DNA from: Odontocerum albicorne
Lineage: Eukaryota; Arthropoda; Insecta; Trichoptera; Odontoceridae
Reading direction: 5' to 3'
Assembly (NCBI GenBank): GCA_949825065.1
Contig: OX463849.1
Coordinates: 40,825,852-40,889,851, forward strand
DNA: 64,000 nt
The position numbers and the translations under genes are program-made. This document shows, piece by piece, positions 47,961-57,335 of the stretch (positions within the stretch are counted from its first letter, which is position 1; every line of letters begins with the position of its first letter). Below the pieces are notes generated by a model, which was given only the letters and a program-made list of their open reading frames with translations, searched no databases and was not told the DNA's origin.

Positions 47961-48149
47961 CAATATTATACAATTTACTCAATGACTAAATAAACACGGG
48001 TTGCTTTTTGTTACGGAAATATCGATTAGATACGATTTGATTCGGTTAAAGACAAAAAATGAACATTCATATAAAAAATCATTCCTTTGCGGCTTTTATA
48101 GTGTTCAATATTATTGTGTTAAATTCAGAATATATTTTTAGTTATATTA

Positions 48150-48360
48150 AAAAAACTTGATAGGTTGACAACCTCCGTGGCCTTTTTGGTAAGATGCCAG
48201 CTTTGAACCCAAGATTTGTAAGCTAGTTTCCTACTTCAACCCATTTTAAAAAAAAGGAGATGGTCAATAAAAGTTGTTTTAATATATTTCTGGTTTGTAG
48301 GAAAATAAAGTAAGAAACCTAGCAAAAAACACGCAAGACTGTACATCATACAGTGAAAGT
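48150..48360 (+). repeat. SINE-A copy, rearranged
   Basis: Head gacaacctccgtggcctttt and tggtaagatgccagctttga. The B-box is largely lost. Body traces include aatatatttctggtttgtag. Confidence 0.65.
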
Positions 48361-48659
48361 GTATAATTTAGTTTTATCTTAAAGTTTAGCCTATAGCCTA
48401 AAAAATTCAAGCCACGAAGTACATGACTTGAAGAGCTATGAAAAATAGAGATGTTTTATTCTTATAATAAATCGGATATCCGCTAAGTGGAGTTCTAGGA
48501 AAAAACAATACGATATTTTATACGCATAAACTTTTTTATGAATCCATTGGTATTATTTTTCTTCGGTCTACAGAGAAGCCTCAAAAAGTTATACATGTGG
48601 AAACACAAATCACAACTCTTCTGATATTGTGAATAAACACTCTCATTCATAGTATAAAT

Positions 48660-48850
48660 AACATTAGGGCAGTTGGACTCGATGAGATAACCACATTCTT
48701 CATAAAACCATGTATTGTGACCTTATCAGCACACCTGGCCTACATTTTCAACATAGTATTTAAGTTGATATTTTCCAGAGATAATGAAAAATGACAAGTT
48801 ATACCCATTAATATAAGTGCACCTAACAACGATGTAAAAAAATACAGTAC
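48660..48850 (+). pseudogene. Jockey/I-like non-LTR reverse transcriptase fragment
   Basis: The frame from 48666 reads RAVGLDEITTFFIKPCIVTL then SAHLAYIFNIVFKL. This matches the early RT region of jockey-like LINEs, where a G-x-D block precedes a ...L-x-x-I-F-N-x-S... helix. After an inserted T near 48773 the next frame continues as IMKNDKLYPL, the counterpart of the K-x-x-x-V-x-P block. A frameshift and stops make it inactive. It sits in the intron just before the dys bHLH exon. Confidence 0.7.
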
Positions 48851-48943
48851 GTTGCCATACTCTTCTCTGTAGCCAACCTGCTTGAACATTTTGTGCATCG
48901 TATTTTATGTTGGTACTAAAACTGTATTTCAATTTGTCGTCAG

Positions 48944-49128
48944 AAGTTTTGAGCCCACCAAATCTACAAAAGGAGCCAGTAAGATGAGGAGAGACCTCAT
49001 CAATGCAGAGATCGCCAACTTGCGGGACCTGTTGCCCCTACCTCCCTCTACCAGACAGAGGCTGTCACAACTGCAGCTTATGGCTTTAATCTGCGTTTAT
49101 GTGAGGAAAGCCAACTATTTTCAGCAAG
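48944..49128 (+). CDS. dys: dysfusion, exon encoding the bHLH domain
   Basis: Dysfusion is a bHLH-PAS transcription factor, related to vertebrate NPAS4, that acts in the nucleus as a dimer with the ARNT-type partner Tango. In Drosophila it controls tracheal fusion cells and leg joints. This exon encodes 61 full codons plus a base at each end. The basic region and helix 1 are STKGASKMRRDLINAEIANL, then RDLLPL; the loop is PPSTRQR; helix 2 follows as LSQLQLMALICVYVRKANYF. The non-canonical basic region with STKGASK is characteristic of NPAS4/dysfusion. The acceptor is tttgtcgtcag before 48944 (phase 2) and the donor is caag/gtaaga (phase 1). The initiator ATG is on an upstream exon I could not identify, so the N-terminus is open. 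Confidence 0.95.
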
Positions 49129-49779
49129 GTAAGATATTTTCATAATATTTTTAAACAATATTAATAAGTTTAACTATAGTATTTTTGTGTATGTACTAAT
49201 AATAAGTGCACTTCCGTATCCCCGTTTTATTATAAGTTAGCGAATGAATGCAATTTGAAAGTTAGTCAGTTACTGAAGTGGGAAACATGACTGTTAATGA
49301 AGCCCGATAATGCCAACATATTCCATACAATTTTAGATAGCTTCAACTTTGTTGGTTGTTTTTGTTGAAAAGTAAGTGATATATTTAAGGGAGATAAATA
49401 AATAAATACATTTTCCAAAAAATGCGTTTTATATAGATGCATATGGATACAAAACTATCAAAAAATGCGTTTTATATAGATGCATATATAATAGATACAA
49501 AACTATCAAAACTTTTGATTTTCATAGTTAAAAAATCATTCTCAATATGGTCGAGAATTTATATCGTGTCCAAATAGATATACCTATCAAAACGTTTTAT
49601 TTTGATTTTCCCAATCAAAAATCATTCTAGATATGGTTAAGAAACATACTGAAATAAAATATATAGATTTTGATTTTCTATTAAATATTTATTATTAGTA
49701 ATTAAAAGAGTTCCAAAATTAAACATGATATTTGGCGCCGATGGGCATTAGATTGGGACTGGTGTATATAAGGGCTCTA
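49129..49779. other. dys intron, proximal part
   Basis: AT-rich intron DNA. 49411-49508 contains two copies of a block of about 48 bp (caaaaaatgcgttttatata, then gatgcatat). No other element recognised. Confidence 0.6.
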
Positions 49780-50105
49780 GATATAAATCAAACCAACAAA
49801 CGATCCCTTTGAAACCATGGTTTAATATAATAAAAATGAACAAGATGGAAGTGTCTGTCATGTGTCTTTTGCGGATGGGCCACTGCGTGATGGCTAGTCA
49901 TCTTTGCAGAATGTGTATTGTGGAAAATCCCGACTGCTAGTGTGGTTTGGATGATGAAATTATAGACCACATATTTTTCAGTAGTCCTTTGCGAGACAGA
50001 TTTGATTTACTAAAAGTCGTACCACGTCCAATGAATGTTGCGTTTCTTCTTTCTTTGTGGAACTTTTCCACTTATATTATAGATCGATTGTTTAAGTTTT
50101 GAAGC
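49780..50105 (+). pseudogene. Non-LTR retrotransposon ORF2 zinc-knuckle end
   Basis: One frame reads MEVSVMCLLRMGHCVMASHL, then CRMCIVENPDC, a stop, CGLDDEIIDHIFFSSPLRDR. This fits the C-terminal region of jockey/I/R1-like ORF2 proteins, where a GH..SHL helix is followed by a C-x2-C ... H ... C knuckle and 'DHIFF-x-C'. Here the last cysteine is serine and a stop interrupts the knuckle. It lies in the intron between the bHLH and linker exons, on the same strand as dys. Confidence 0.72.
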
Positions 50106-50567
50106 TTAATCGGCTGAAACTTGAAATTGTCTAGAATTGCCATTAAAAATAGTTTTATTATATTGACTAATATAATTGCACAATGACTTTAATTTTATGA
50201 CACAAATCATCCTAGTTTGGGTGGATTGCCTAACCAAATAAGTTTTTTTTCTTAAAATTATCATTTGTATAAAGCTATATCTAAACGTAAATGTCGAATC
50301 AATGTTAAATGACATTTTAATTTATTCTGCAGCTATTAACAGAGGCTAGAAAGACTGATAATTATTTATGGCACGTAAAATATACAATGATTATGTTTGC
50401 TATTGTTTTAAATGCACGCTTTTATTTTACTAAGCTGGCACGACAACTCCATTTTGTAGGTGTTATAAAATTATTGTAGTGATTGTAAAGAAAGTAAACA
50501 TTATTTCGTTTTATCTTTTTTTTTTGTTTCGCTTATTACTTTTGTCTTTTGTTTTCTTTGTTTATAG

Positions 50568-50638
50568 TTTTGAAGTGTCACGACTTTTCTCATCATTATC
50601 ATCACCATGCCCCGACTCCTAATATTGGTTTTTCAAAA
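50568..50638 (+). CDS. dys: dysfusion, short histidine-rich linker exon
   Basis: A 71-bp exon bounded by tttgtttatag and aaaa/gttagt. Joined to the G left over from the previous exon it reads VLKCHDFSHHYHHHAPTPNI followed by GFSK, with no stop and phase 0 at its end. This bridges ANYFQQ to ALNGF of the next exon, giving a linker between bHLH and PAS-A of the size expected in this family. Six of its 24 residues are histidines at or near HHYHHH. Without this exon the bHLH and PAS exons are out of phase, which is the strongest argument for it. The exon is too short to find by open frame length. Confidence 0.88.
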
Positions 50639-50860
50639 GTTAGTATTTGTTTTTATTTTTTTGTGATTTTATATTTTTTAATTTTGCTTTTTTATATGAG
50701 ATTTAGATAAATTGAATATCTGTGAAATGTTGACTTTAAGAAAGGATGAAAGAACGTTGTTATAGTGATACAAATATTTATGAAAAATAACATAATATCA
50801 GATGGAAAAAGAAACGCAATAAAATGATCACAATAAAGAAAAAGAATTGAAAAAAATCTT

Positions 50861-50965
50861 TCATTTGGTTGAGAATTAATTATAGTCCTTTAATTTGGTT
50901 GAGAATTGTAGTTCTTTAATTTGGTTGAGAATTATAGTCCTTTCATTTGGTTGATAATTATAGTC
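50861..50965. repeat. Tandem array, about 29-bp unit
   Basis: Four imperfect copies of tttaatttggttgagaatta plus tagtcc. The last copy runs directly into the SINE-A head (tagtccgtgaactagttggt), so the unit may derive from the insertion-site side of that SINE. Confidence 0.9.
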
Positions 50966-51115
50966 CGTGAACTAGTTGGTAAGACGCTTGTTTCTAGCCT
51001 GGAGGCTGGAGATTTGATTCACGTTGGTTGCTATTTATTTTAAAAGGCTTCTTGAATATCTTTTGCGTTGATTGGAAGAAGCAAAGTAGACTATAATGTT
51101 TATAACGAAAGTGTT
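50955..51115 (+). repeat. SINE-A copy in dys intron
   Basis: Head ccgtgaactagttggtaaga, cgcttgtttctagcctggag and B-box gagatttgattcacgttgg. The body is shortened (aaggcttcttgaatatcttt, then tgtttataacgaaagtgtta). Confidence 0.8.
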
Positions 51116-51294
51116 ATACAAAAATTAAATATAATTGTATAAAAAAAACGTAGTTATAGAATTGAACTAACGTAAGAATGAGATTACGTGGATGGAAGAA
51201 TGGAACATGTTTGGGACTATTTAATTTAAGATTTTAAAGTCTTTTTTGTCATATTTTTCAAAATATTTAAATTGGTAATTCTTGGCCAGAAGAT

Positions 51295-51545
51295 CACATA
51301 GTTTTTGATCCCATAAATCGAGTTTTCGGGTTTAGAATCACTGATGTTAATTTGGAACCCACAGTTTTCATTATACTTGTTGACTACACTAGCGCACGTC
51401 AAGAGGTAACAACACTCGCCGCGAGTATTGTTACCAGACGAACTCATTTACTAAACTGGGACGCTTTTTTTTGGTACTTTACCGAATCGATCCAAAAAAC
51501 CCTCGTGTTGGAGTCAAGTGTTTTACCAAAAAGGTTAAGGAAGTC
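51295..51545 (+). repeat. Dispersed repeat family E in dys intron
   Basis: See 41235. Here the CpG-containing core is aacaacactcgccgcgagta followed by ttgttaccagacgaactcat. Open frames on both strands are not conserved in the sister copy. Confidence 0.55.
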
Positions 51546-51739
51546 ATCATTTTTGGAATAATCAAAAAATATATTTCAGAGATGGTTTCAAAGTTTATTT
51601 CTGTTAATTAATAATTCCATATGTTAAAAAAATGAAATTTTCTATCATAGCAGATGAAATTTAAACTAAGCTTCATTTTACTTTTACATTTTAAAAATAG
51701 CTAGAAAACATTGACGAATAACAAAATTGGAAAAAGACA

Positions 51740-52430
51740 ATATTGTGTTATAGACTGAAAGGGGTCGAATAAATTCTGTAGAAATGCGTGCACTGAAAAT
51801 AATAAATTGGGTGGCCATGTACTACAGAATACGGAATTAAGTTATAAGATATGAATGTTAACTAAGGATTGGTATAAAATAATAAATTGGGTGACCATGT
51901 ACTACAGAATACGGAATTAAGTTATAAGAGATGAATGTGAACTAAAGATTGGTGTAAAATAATAAATTGGGTGACCATGTACGACAGAATACGGAATTAA
52001 GTTATAAGAGATGAATGTGAACTTAAGATTGGTATAAAATAATAAATTGGGTGACCATGTACGACAGAATACGGAATTAAGTTATAAGAAATGAATGTGA
52101 ACTTAAGATTAGTGTAAAATATTAAGTAAAACCAAGAAAAACACTTTGATATGGTTTGGATGTATATAATGAAGGAATAAATAAAGGCCAACAAAATAAA
52201 TATAACGTGCAAATGTGAGTGGAAGCGTGGTAGATGAGGACCAAGGAAAGTGCGATTGAATAAAGTGTATGATCTTTTGAAAAAAGGAAACGTTAAAAGT
52301 CATGGAAATTGTAGGAGTTGTATACGAAAGTGTATGGATGTAGAAGAGGCGAAAGATGTGTGTTGCGACAGAAAAGTCTGACGCTTTCTCTTCTCTGCCT
52401 ATCTCGACAAGGAAACAACTTGAAGGCATG
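51740..52430 (+). pseudogene. LINE ORF2 C-terminal remnant in dys intron
   Basis: Begins gaaaggggtcgaataaattc, with a MRALKIINWV-like translation. It then contains an 80-bp tandem expansion (51799-52125), then tggtttggatgtata, ggccaacaaaataaatataa, gagtggaagcgtggtagatg, gtgtatggatgtagaagagg and ctctgcctatctcgacaagg. The end matches 15180-15240 and 30050-30130. Stops and shifts are present throughout. Confidence 0.72.
51799..52125. repeat. Tandem array, 80-bp unit inside a LINE relic
   Basis: Four copies with aataaattgggtgaccatgt at 51801, 51881, 51961 and 52041, exactly 80 bp apart, each with acagaatacggaattaagtt and gatgaatgtgaact. The unit is a former piece of LINE coding sequence, out of frame by repetition (80 is not a multiple of 3). 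Confidence 0.95.
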
Positions 52431-52605
52431 TGTTTAAAGATGATAATAGATGAGAATATATGAGATTAGACCTATTTAAGATGAAATTAGATCTGTATAA
52501 GATGAGATTAGACCTGTTTAATTTTAAATTAAATTCATATTAGTTGACCTCTTCAATTTTCAAAATATTCGTAAATTTGTTTTTATTTAATATTTATTAT
52601 AACTT

Positions 52606-52800
52606 GTGTAGTCTAGTTGGTAAAACACCTGTCTTTCAGCTCAGAGGTTTGGGTTCGATTCCCGTTGGAACTCAATTTATTTTTAAAAAGTATTCCACTT
52701 TGGTTTTCACTTAAGCCCTCTTTCACATCCTTCTGAATATATGGCAATAAGCCCGCCATGTTGTACTGCATACAATGAATGCGTAACACAATACAATTTT
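52606..52800 (+). repeat. SINE-A copy in dys intron, full length
   Basis: Head gtgtagtctagttggtaaaa, cacctgtctttcagctcaga, B-box gggttcgattcccgttggaa. Body ttggttttcacttaagccct, ctttcacatccttctgaata, ggcaataagcccgccatgtt and gtactgcatacaatgaatgc. It abuts the 62-bp array at 52803. Confidence 0.88.
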
Positions 52801-52802
52801 TA

Positions 52803-53052
52803 TTTTATTACTGATTATTCTAAACATGATTTCATTTCACAGGCTTTAAACGGGTTTTTGATGATTTTATTACTGATTATTCTAAACATGATTTAATGCA
52901 CAGGCTTTGAACGGGGGTTTGATGATTTTATTACTGATTATTCTAAATATGATTTCATTTCACAGGCTTTAAACGGGTTTTTGATGATTTTATTACTGAT
53001 TATTCTAAACACGATTTCATTTCACAGGCTTTAAACGGGTTTTTGATGATGA
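52803..53052 (+). repeat. Four-fold tandem copy of an intron-exon junction, 62-bp unit
   Basis: Each unit holds ttattactgattattctaaa (branch-site-like ctaaa), catgatttcatttcacag, then gctttaaacgggtttttgat, the first 20 bases of the dys PAS-A exon. Acceptor AGs end at 52842, 52903, 52965 and 53027, that is 61, 62 and 62 bp apart. Only the last leads into the open exon. Use of an earlier AG would add intron-like sequence containing stops. The second unit has tgcacag rather than ttcacag and a gaacgggggttt variant. Confidence 0.95.
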
Positions 53053-53117
53053 TGACACAAAATGGAAAACTCCTGTACATATCTGACAATGCAGCCGAAT
53101 ATCTAGGACATTCAATG
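53028..53117 (+). CDS. dys: dysfusion, exon opening the PAS-A domain
   Basis: A 90-bp, 30-codon, phase 0/0 exon reading [20 protein letters not shown] then [10 protein letters not shown]. This is the PAS-A opening: a beta-strand pair around [16 protein letters not shown] and the helix [10 protein letters not shown], very close to dysfusion and recognisable in NPAS4. The acceptor is tttcatttcacag and the donor atg/gtaaga. The acceptor chosen is the fourth of four tandem copies, because only it keeps the frame open. The exon lies between two phase-0 introns. Confidence 0.94.
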
Positions 53118-53371
53118 GTAAGATTCTTCACGTTTCCTTCCAATTTAACACACATTCATCTATTATGTTAAAGACTATTTTAAGTGATATTACAAACATT
53201 AAAATTAAAGATTCACAGTCGTCGCATAACTCGGGAAGACATAGGTTGCGAATGTGAAGTCTTTCTCTGAAATCCTTGTTTTCTAGATAGAACAAAGGGG
53301 GTGTTAGATTTAACATAATTTACTTCTTGAATCATGTAAAAGACGTTTTTTTAACTTGGTGGTGTCACGTT

Positions 53372-54374
53372 TATACATTTTTAATAAAATAAATACAACA
53401 CTTTTTTATGGTGTATTCACTACTGTTATATATTTGAGTTACTGCCGGTTTCAAAGACTTCGGTCTTCCTCGCCAAGTGAAGATGAGCTGAATCACATAT
53501 GTCTAAAATATATTTTTTCTAATTATAATAGGTACAGTAGAGAGGGAGGGGTGTAGTGGCTAATAAGGACATGAAAGTAGGCAGGCTTTAAAAGGATGAC
53601 TTTTAAACGGGAAACATGTTAAGCAAAGGGTTATTATAAAAATAACTTAATTGTTTATAATATTGAGACTTACGAGTAATTTAAGGTATTTTTTAAATTT
53701 CGAGAATTTATTTGCTATCCAGCTGCTATTCCCGCCGACTAGTGTGCAAAATCTTCAAACCACGATCGGTTGGCGAATTCAGAAAAATATTCTTATTTAG
53801 ACATCTCAAATGTTCCCTAACTCTTTTTTTTAAGTTTATTTTTGTCTTGCCTATATAAAAATATGAACTCATTACATTTTAATTTATAAACTCCCAAAGA
53901 TCCGATTCGGAGTTTGAGATGTCGAAATAACAAAAAAAATCTGACTTCACCGACCACTTAATCGAAAAAAAAAACGTTTCGTTTTATATCGATCGTGGTT
54001 TGCGGATTCTGCACATGAGCCAGGGGGTATCGCAGCTGGATAACTTAGAAATTCTCGAGATTTAAAAAAGCGTTAAATTACGTATCAACATTATAAACAA
54101 CCTAGTTAATTTCAATAATAGCCCTGTGGTAAATATGTCTCCCGTTTAAAATTCATCCTATTGACACCTACCTACATCCTTGTCGTTATTAGCAACTATT
54201 CCTTTCCTATGTAGGTACCTATTATAATTAAAAAAAAATGTTTTAGACATAATTTAATCCATCTTCACCTGACGAGGAAGACGGAGGTCTTTGAGACTGA
54301 TAGTGAACTCAAATTAAACAGTGGTGACTACAAAATACAAGATAAGTGTTTATTTATTTTATTAAAAATGTATA
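53372..54374. mobile_element. One-kilobase foldback (inverted-repeat) element in dys intron
   Basis: The two halves are diverged reverse complements around about 53860. Pairs include tatacatttttaataaaata (53372) with its partner ending at 54374; gccggtttcaaagacttcgg (53445) with the gaagacggaggtctttgaga block at 54275; acgggaaacatgtt (53608) with the tctcccgtttaaaattc block at 54138; and gctatccagctgctattccc (53713) with the tcgcagctggataacttaga block at 54030. Arms are about 450 bp with a short AT-rich centre. Ends are TA-rich, compatible with a TA target, though the duplication is not provable. No transposase was seen. A non-autonomous inverted-repeat transposon or MITE is likely. Confidence 0.82.
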
Positions 54375-54539
54375 GACTTAATTTATTCAACACTTTCATG
54401 CAAATACATGCAGATAATTTATTGATTTTAAGCAATTTATTCCAATTAAAAAGCTTTTGTTTCATAATTATTATTGCTATCTATGACACTGTCTTTAACG
54501 AAGTACATGAAAATAATATTAAAAAACTAACGATAATTA

Positions 54540-54770
54540 AAATAAAAGGTAAATCTCAAGTAAAAAAGGGATAAGGAATTGAGGCATGGGAGAGTTCAGA
54601 AAGAGGAATATTTTGAGACAAATAATGCTTTTATTATTTGTTGATCACATCTGTTAAGCCCAAGAAGATCGTTCCAAAGTCGAGCCGAGTGAACCGCAAA
54701 ATATGATATGTGATGCGTTTGTATGCAATGATGGGTGATGCATTGATGTCACCCGATCGGATGGACACTA
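54540..54770 (+). repeat. Dispersed repeat family H in dys intron
   Basis: Direct match to 45485-45735: gtaaatctcaagtaaaaaag, aggaatattttgagacaaat, gatcgttccaaagtcgagcc, gagtgaaccgcaaaatatga. Confidence 0.75.
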
Positions 54771-55038
54771 CAAACCCAGAAAGAAATTTAAATTTTTCAT
54801 ACAGATGTTGAGGACAGCTTGGATTGTTCAGCAAACCAAAAAGTTCAAAATTAAAACACACAAATCTAGAGCTATTTTGTTTACGCCTTCTCGGATAACG
54901 GTTATGATTGAGGATTGTGTATTTGAAAATATATTTTTCTTCTGAGAGCAAACTATTTTATTAATGGCGATTTCGAAATTGAAAAAAATAAATATTGAGG
55001 AAATAAAAAGATATAAAAATATTCCATTTTTCATATAG

Positions 55039-55242
55039 GAAGACTTGTTGATCCACGGAGACAGCGTCTACGATATAATAGACAAGCAGGATCACCAGGG
55101 AGTGCAAGCTGAATTATGCCGGCCGCCTCCTCCGGGCTCTCCATCCGAAGCCTCTCCATCGACCAGAGACTCCAGGATGTTCCTTTGCAGGATCAATGTG
55201 GCCAGGAATGCCAGGAGACAGATGCGGTTTGGGGATCAGAAG
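55039..55242 (+). CDS. dys: dysfusion, exon continuing PAS-A
   Basis: A 204-bp, 68-codon, phase 0/0 exon. It begins EDLLIHGDSVYDIIDKQDHQ, the PAS-A core where GDSVYDIID-x-x-DH is shared by dysfusion and NPAS4. Next comes a proline/serine-rich insert (RPPPPGSPSEASPSTRDS). It ends RMFLCRINVARNARRQMRFG then DQK, the next conserved PAS-A strand. The acceptor is tttttcatatag and the donor aag/gtagga. Codons are clearly GC-richer than the surrounding introns, a sign of selection on coding. The following exon, which should complete PAS-A, was not found in the rest of the window. Confidence 0.95.
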
Positions 55243-55294
55243 GTAGGATCTTAAGAAATTATTTTTGTTTTCTGTTTTAATCTCATGATCTATA

Positions 55295-55660
55295 TATCCC
55301 ACTAGATCGGAGAAGTCAATTGGTTCGAAGATATGGCGTCAAATAATTGTTTCATTACATTGGAAGCTTTCTGTGAAAGTATAGGCAAGTTTCTGTGATA
55401 TTTGAATTCCGTCGCTTTTAAATTATATTCACTGTGATGTCAATAATTTTTCTTCCCCTGGGACGTTGAGCCTTAAGTTCTTCGTCGCTACTATTCTTTT
55501 TACACTCAGGTGTGTCGCCACGGGAGGAGTCCTTTTGTGTAGTTCTCATAAAAAAAAGAGATTTCTAGTGTACATCGCGCTAGATGAAGAATTATTTTGT
55601 CCTTCATGACAGCGTGGATGGTGGTAGGATCGAATTGAACTGGTCTATGTACGTATATCA
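55295..55660 (+). repeat. Dispersed repeat family C downstream of dys exon
   Basis: Starts about 50 bp after the donor with cccactagatcggagaagtc. It is the inverted counterpart of 13130-13530 (see there). Both copies keep an attattttgtcc block and a gatcgaa segment. Confidence 0.75.
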
Positions 55661-55990
55661 TTAACATTTAAGTGTAATGGTCAATATTTAAGTGTAACGG
55701 TGAATAATTAACATAGATTTTCAAAAGAGACCTGATAGTTGCGACGCGAATAAAAACTATGCTAACCAAAAGCAATTTAATATTCTTGGTTCGAGAATTT
55801 GCACTAACAAGCTGTCTAACTCATGAAAGACGATGACCAGACATGGTTTAAAAAGCATCGTATGTGTGGGTAGGTTTATTGGAGCAAAGGAAACCAAAAT
55901 ACATTTTGTATCCAGATCTTGGATCTGTTTTGTTTTGAAAAATGTTTCTGAGAAGTAGAGCGCCGGCTGTCTCATCACCTTTTTGGTGGC
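55661..55990. other. dys intron, anonymous
   Basis: No assigned element. 55800-55980 may belong to the same LINE relic as the fragment at 55995, but no RT motif is readable. Confidence 0.4.
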
Positions 55991-56055
55991 TTTTCTAAAA
56001 TGCGATGTCCCGCAGGGATCTCGTGTACTGCAATGTATGGAATTCTTTTAGTTCC
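55991..56055 (+). pseudogene. Possible RT motif fragment of a LINE
   Basis: The frame from 55998 reads KCDVPQGSRVLQCMEFF before a stop. VPQGS is the conserved motif in the RT palm of non-LTR retrotransposons (usually G-V-P-Q-G-S-V-L). With only about 17 residues, chance cannot be fully excluded. Confidence 0.45.
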
Positions 56056-56539
56056 TTATTTCAGTCATGTTTAATACGATGATTAGTTCTTCTTTTAATG
56101 TTAACATGTTTTTTTCAGATTTTATGAAAAACATAAGAATAATATTTCAATAAAGATTTTAAAACAAGTGTCATGCCTAGTTAGGCAGACAATGATTGCA
56201 AATGCCGTAAAATGCAATTGATTTTGTGTTTATGAAAACAGAAGTGAGTGATACTTGTATCATACATTAAGTCAGATTTGAAATTGTGTTTAATTAAAAC
56301 ACCTCTGCGCGATGTAATCAACAGAATAAGTGTAAAAATTACCTCAGTTCAAAAGCAAATTAGGGTAAATATAGTAGTCCTGTTCTAAGTTTCATTACTT
56401 AATTTCATTCTTGAAAAGTCAGTTTCATGTAGACCAAACGATTTTGTTCTGAAACAATTAAATATATTATCAATCATTCTTAAAATTAAGAATATAATAG
56501 ACCTAATTCAATCAACGAAATATGATTTTTTTAAAATAA
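56056..56539. other. dys intron, anonymous AT-rich
   Basis: Nothing recognised. Confidence 0.5.
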
Positions 56540-56695
56540 TAGATATGACCAAAGTCATAGGTATCCTTATACCCTCGAACACTAGGTGGAAAAAATGTCT
56601 GTGTCGTTCAAGGGAAGTAGCACAGCGCGGGGTTCGAACCGACGACCTTCCGCACGGAAGTCCAGTGCGTTACCGCACGGCCATGCACCTCACAC
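56540..56695 (-). repeat. SINE-B copy, full length
   Basis: On the minus strand: gaggtgcatggccgtgcggt, aacgcactggacttccgtgc, ggaaggtcgtcggttcgaac, cccgcgctgtgctacttccc, ttttttccacctagtgttcg, agggtataaggatacctatg, actttggtcatatctatt. It is the best preserved member and shows intact A- and B-box-like sequences. Confidence 0.9.
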
Positions 56696-56724
56696 CACAC
56701 AGTTTGAAAGATAATTGATATTGG

Positions 56725-57000
56725 ACTATCTAACACTTTCGTTATAAACAGTGGCCATCTTTTTTATACAACCAGAAATATGTTAAAAAGATCTAAAACA
56801 CCCAGAAATATGTTAAAAAGATCTAAAACAACCAGAAATATGTTAAAAAGATCTAAAACATCCAGAAATATGTTAAAAAGATCTAAAACAACCAGAAATA
56901 TGTTAAAAATATCTGGTTTCTAACGGAAATAGAACCCGTAATACCGGATTCGGAAAACAAGCATTTATCCAACTAGGTCATTTGATTTGTCTAGCCTTAA
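56725..57000 (-). repeat. SINE-A copy with internal 30-bp tandem expansion
   Basis: The plus-strand block caaccagaaatatgttaaaa agatctaaaa is repeated five times (56770-56915) inside the SINE body. The reversed head follows (tagaacccgtaataccggat, atccaactaggtcatttgat). Confidence 0.85.
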
Positions 57001-57110
57001 AGGTTAAAATGATCAAAAACTTGATATTTATAAGGCGTTTTTTGTAGACTACATTTGAACTTTTGTATGTAAAAAGTCGACAACATATAAAACGATATTT
57101 TTTGTCAATA

Positions 57111-57335
57111 ATATCAAGCTAGTTTAATGGGTCTAGTATTTTGGGCTAACCGGGTTGCGGATAAACTGGGACAGTAAATGATATCAAGCTAGTTTAATGG
57201 GTCTAGTATTTTGGACTAATCGGGTTGCGGATAAACTGGGACAGCAAATGAGATAAAGCTAGTTTAATGGGTCTAGTATTTTGAACTAACTGGGTTGCGG
57301 ATAAACTGGGATAGTAAATGATATCAAGCTAGTTT
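57111..57335. repeat. Tandem array, 70-bp unit
   Basis: Three copies with agtttaatgggtctagtatt at 57121, 57191 and 57261, plus cgggttgcggataaactggg in each. Confidence 0.95.

Noticed and set aside
48882..48943. Extension of the bHLH exon upstream to the ATG at 48882
   Set aside because: The frame is open, but the residues there (MNILCIVFYVGTKTVFQFVV) look like intron and LINE-derived sequence. A good acceptor, tttgtcgtcag, directly precedes the conserved part.
52843..53027. Use of an upstream acceptor to lengthen the PAS-A exon
   Set aside because: Any of the first three acceptors adds sequence with in-frame stops, so only the fourth is annotated as the exon start.
56600..56695. Possible minus-strand tRNA with GGTTCGAAC box
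   Set aside because: It is the head of SINE-B, followed by the family body seen at 5549 and 17365.
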